This document shows positions 63,691-64,000 of a stretch of 64,000 nt of DNA, piece after piece (the first letter of the stretch is position 1; every line of letters begins with the position of its first letter). Source of the stretch: Chloroflexota bacterium (GTDB taxonomy: Bacteria > Chloroflexota > Anaerolineae > Anaerolineales > Villigracilaceae); NCBI GenBank assembly GCA_021795965.1, contig JAJYOU010000004.1, positions 56,337 to 120,336 of the forward strand, written 5' to 3'. The position numbers and the translations under genes are program-made. The notes below the pieces were generated by a model. The model made no database searches and was not told the DNA's origin. It saw nothing but the letters and a program-made list of their open reading frames with translations.

Positions 63691-64000
63691 CAAAACTTCT
63701 CCATTCTTTCTTCTCACTTTCCGGCTCAGTTTGCCGGGATACGCTCATCAATATGCCGATTCCCAAAAATGCCGAAAAAAGGCTGGATCCACCATAACTG
63801 ATGAAAGGCAGAGCATTTCCTGCGAAAGGGAACAATCCAACCATGACCAGCATGTTGATCAGTGCTTCCATGGTGATCCAAATTGTTAACCCTGCAGCAA
63901 GCAGACTGCCCATCATATCTGGGGCATGGAAGGCAATCCGCAGCCCACGCCAAAGAATCATAAGGTAAAGGAATACGGTGAACGTTGCCCCGACCAGACC
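63626..64000 (-). CDS. ftsW: Lipid II polymerase/flippase-type FtsW (partial, 3' end)
   Basis: About 124 codons; the start lies beyond the right edge. The last helices of the SEDS family are clear, with the signature ALPFISYGGSSL. After the last helix comes a basic tail ending RRRSLSRVSRS. The reading frame overlaps murG by 65 bases. In the dcw context this is FtsW, the septal peptidoglycan polymerase, not RodA. Confidence 0.9.
   Translation of the reverse strand, partial: GLVGATFTVFLYLMILWRGLRIAFHAPDMMGSLLAAGLTIWITMEALINMLVMVGLFPFAGNALPFISYGGSSLFSAFLGIGILMSVSRQTEPESEKKEWRSFGESFDLRGRNRRRSLSRVSRS

Noticed and set aside
1..64000. CRISPR arrays, insertion sequences, prophage, tRNA or rRNA genes
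   Set aside because: No regularly spaced repeats, transposase or integrase frames, or recognisable tRNA T-arm/acceptor pairs were seen on either strand by eye.

Overview
The window reads as chromosome of an anaerobic or facultative bacterium of moderate GC content. The genes it carries are a molybdopterin sulfur-compound reductase, a non-pyrrolysine MttB-family methyltransferase, a xanthine-dehydrogenase-like molybdoenzyme, a DUF4332 protein, a sigma/DegV pair and a cell-wall (dcw) cluster. Together they suggest Chloroflexota, class Anaerolineae. This is inference from gene content; no rRNA or tRNA gene was found to test it.

Region by region. (1) 1-4747, minus strand: a respiratory sulfur-compound reductase operon with a 4Fe-4S subunit (cut by the edge), a Tat-exported molybdopterin subunit, two half-size YeeE/YedE sulfur transporters, a triheme cytochrome c and an ArsR regulator. 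The second YeeE half has an in-frame UGA exactly where the family has the Cys of its C-P-G-T motif, followed by a hairpin of bacterial SECIS geometry, so it is a strong selenoprotein candidate. (2) 5593-9119: a P-type cation ATPase, an SmtB-type metal sensor with an intact alpha5 site, and a DUF4332 protein. (3) 9420-14085: an envelope-stress module (HtrA protease, histidine kinase, response regulator) and an isoprenylcysteine-methyltransferase-like protein. (4) 14532-17128: FmdB and OsmC proteins, a decayed or re-coded rhodanese locus, and mannose-6-phosphate isomerase. (5) 17240-21839: a MarR-controlled heterodimeric ABC exporter.

(6) 22057-38138 is the most unusual accessory block. Ten minus-strand genes form what looks like one catabolic unit: a cobalamin-binding mutase-like protein, an octopine/nopaline-type dehydrogenase, a CocE-type hydrolase, a complete peptide/opine-type ABC importer, a two-subunit molybdenum hydroxylase and an MttB-family methyltransferase. 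Its substrate cannot be read from sequence; an imported N-methylated, opine-like or acylated amino compound would fit the enzymes.

(7) 38436-42790, plus strand: glucose-6-phosphate isomerase, CHAD protein, SixA phosphatase and galactokinase. (8) 42845-44592, minus strand: sigma factor, DegV and a small membrane protein. (9) 45112-54673, plus strand: uvrA, a LysM protein, rpsT (UUG start), argS, a cyclic-2,3-diphosphoglycerate-synthetase-like GTPase and obgE. (10) 54755-64000, minus strand: the dcw cluster ftsW-murG-cvpA-like-murC-(68-aa ORF)-murB-ddl-ftsQ-ftsA-ftsZ, tightly overlapped and closed by a strong bidirectional terminator between ftsZ and obgE.
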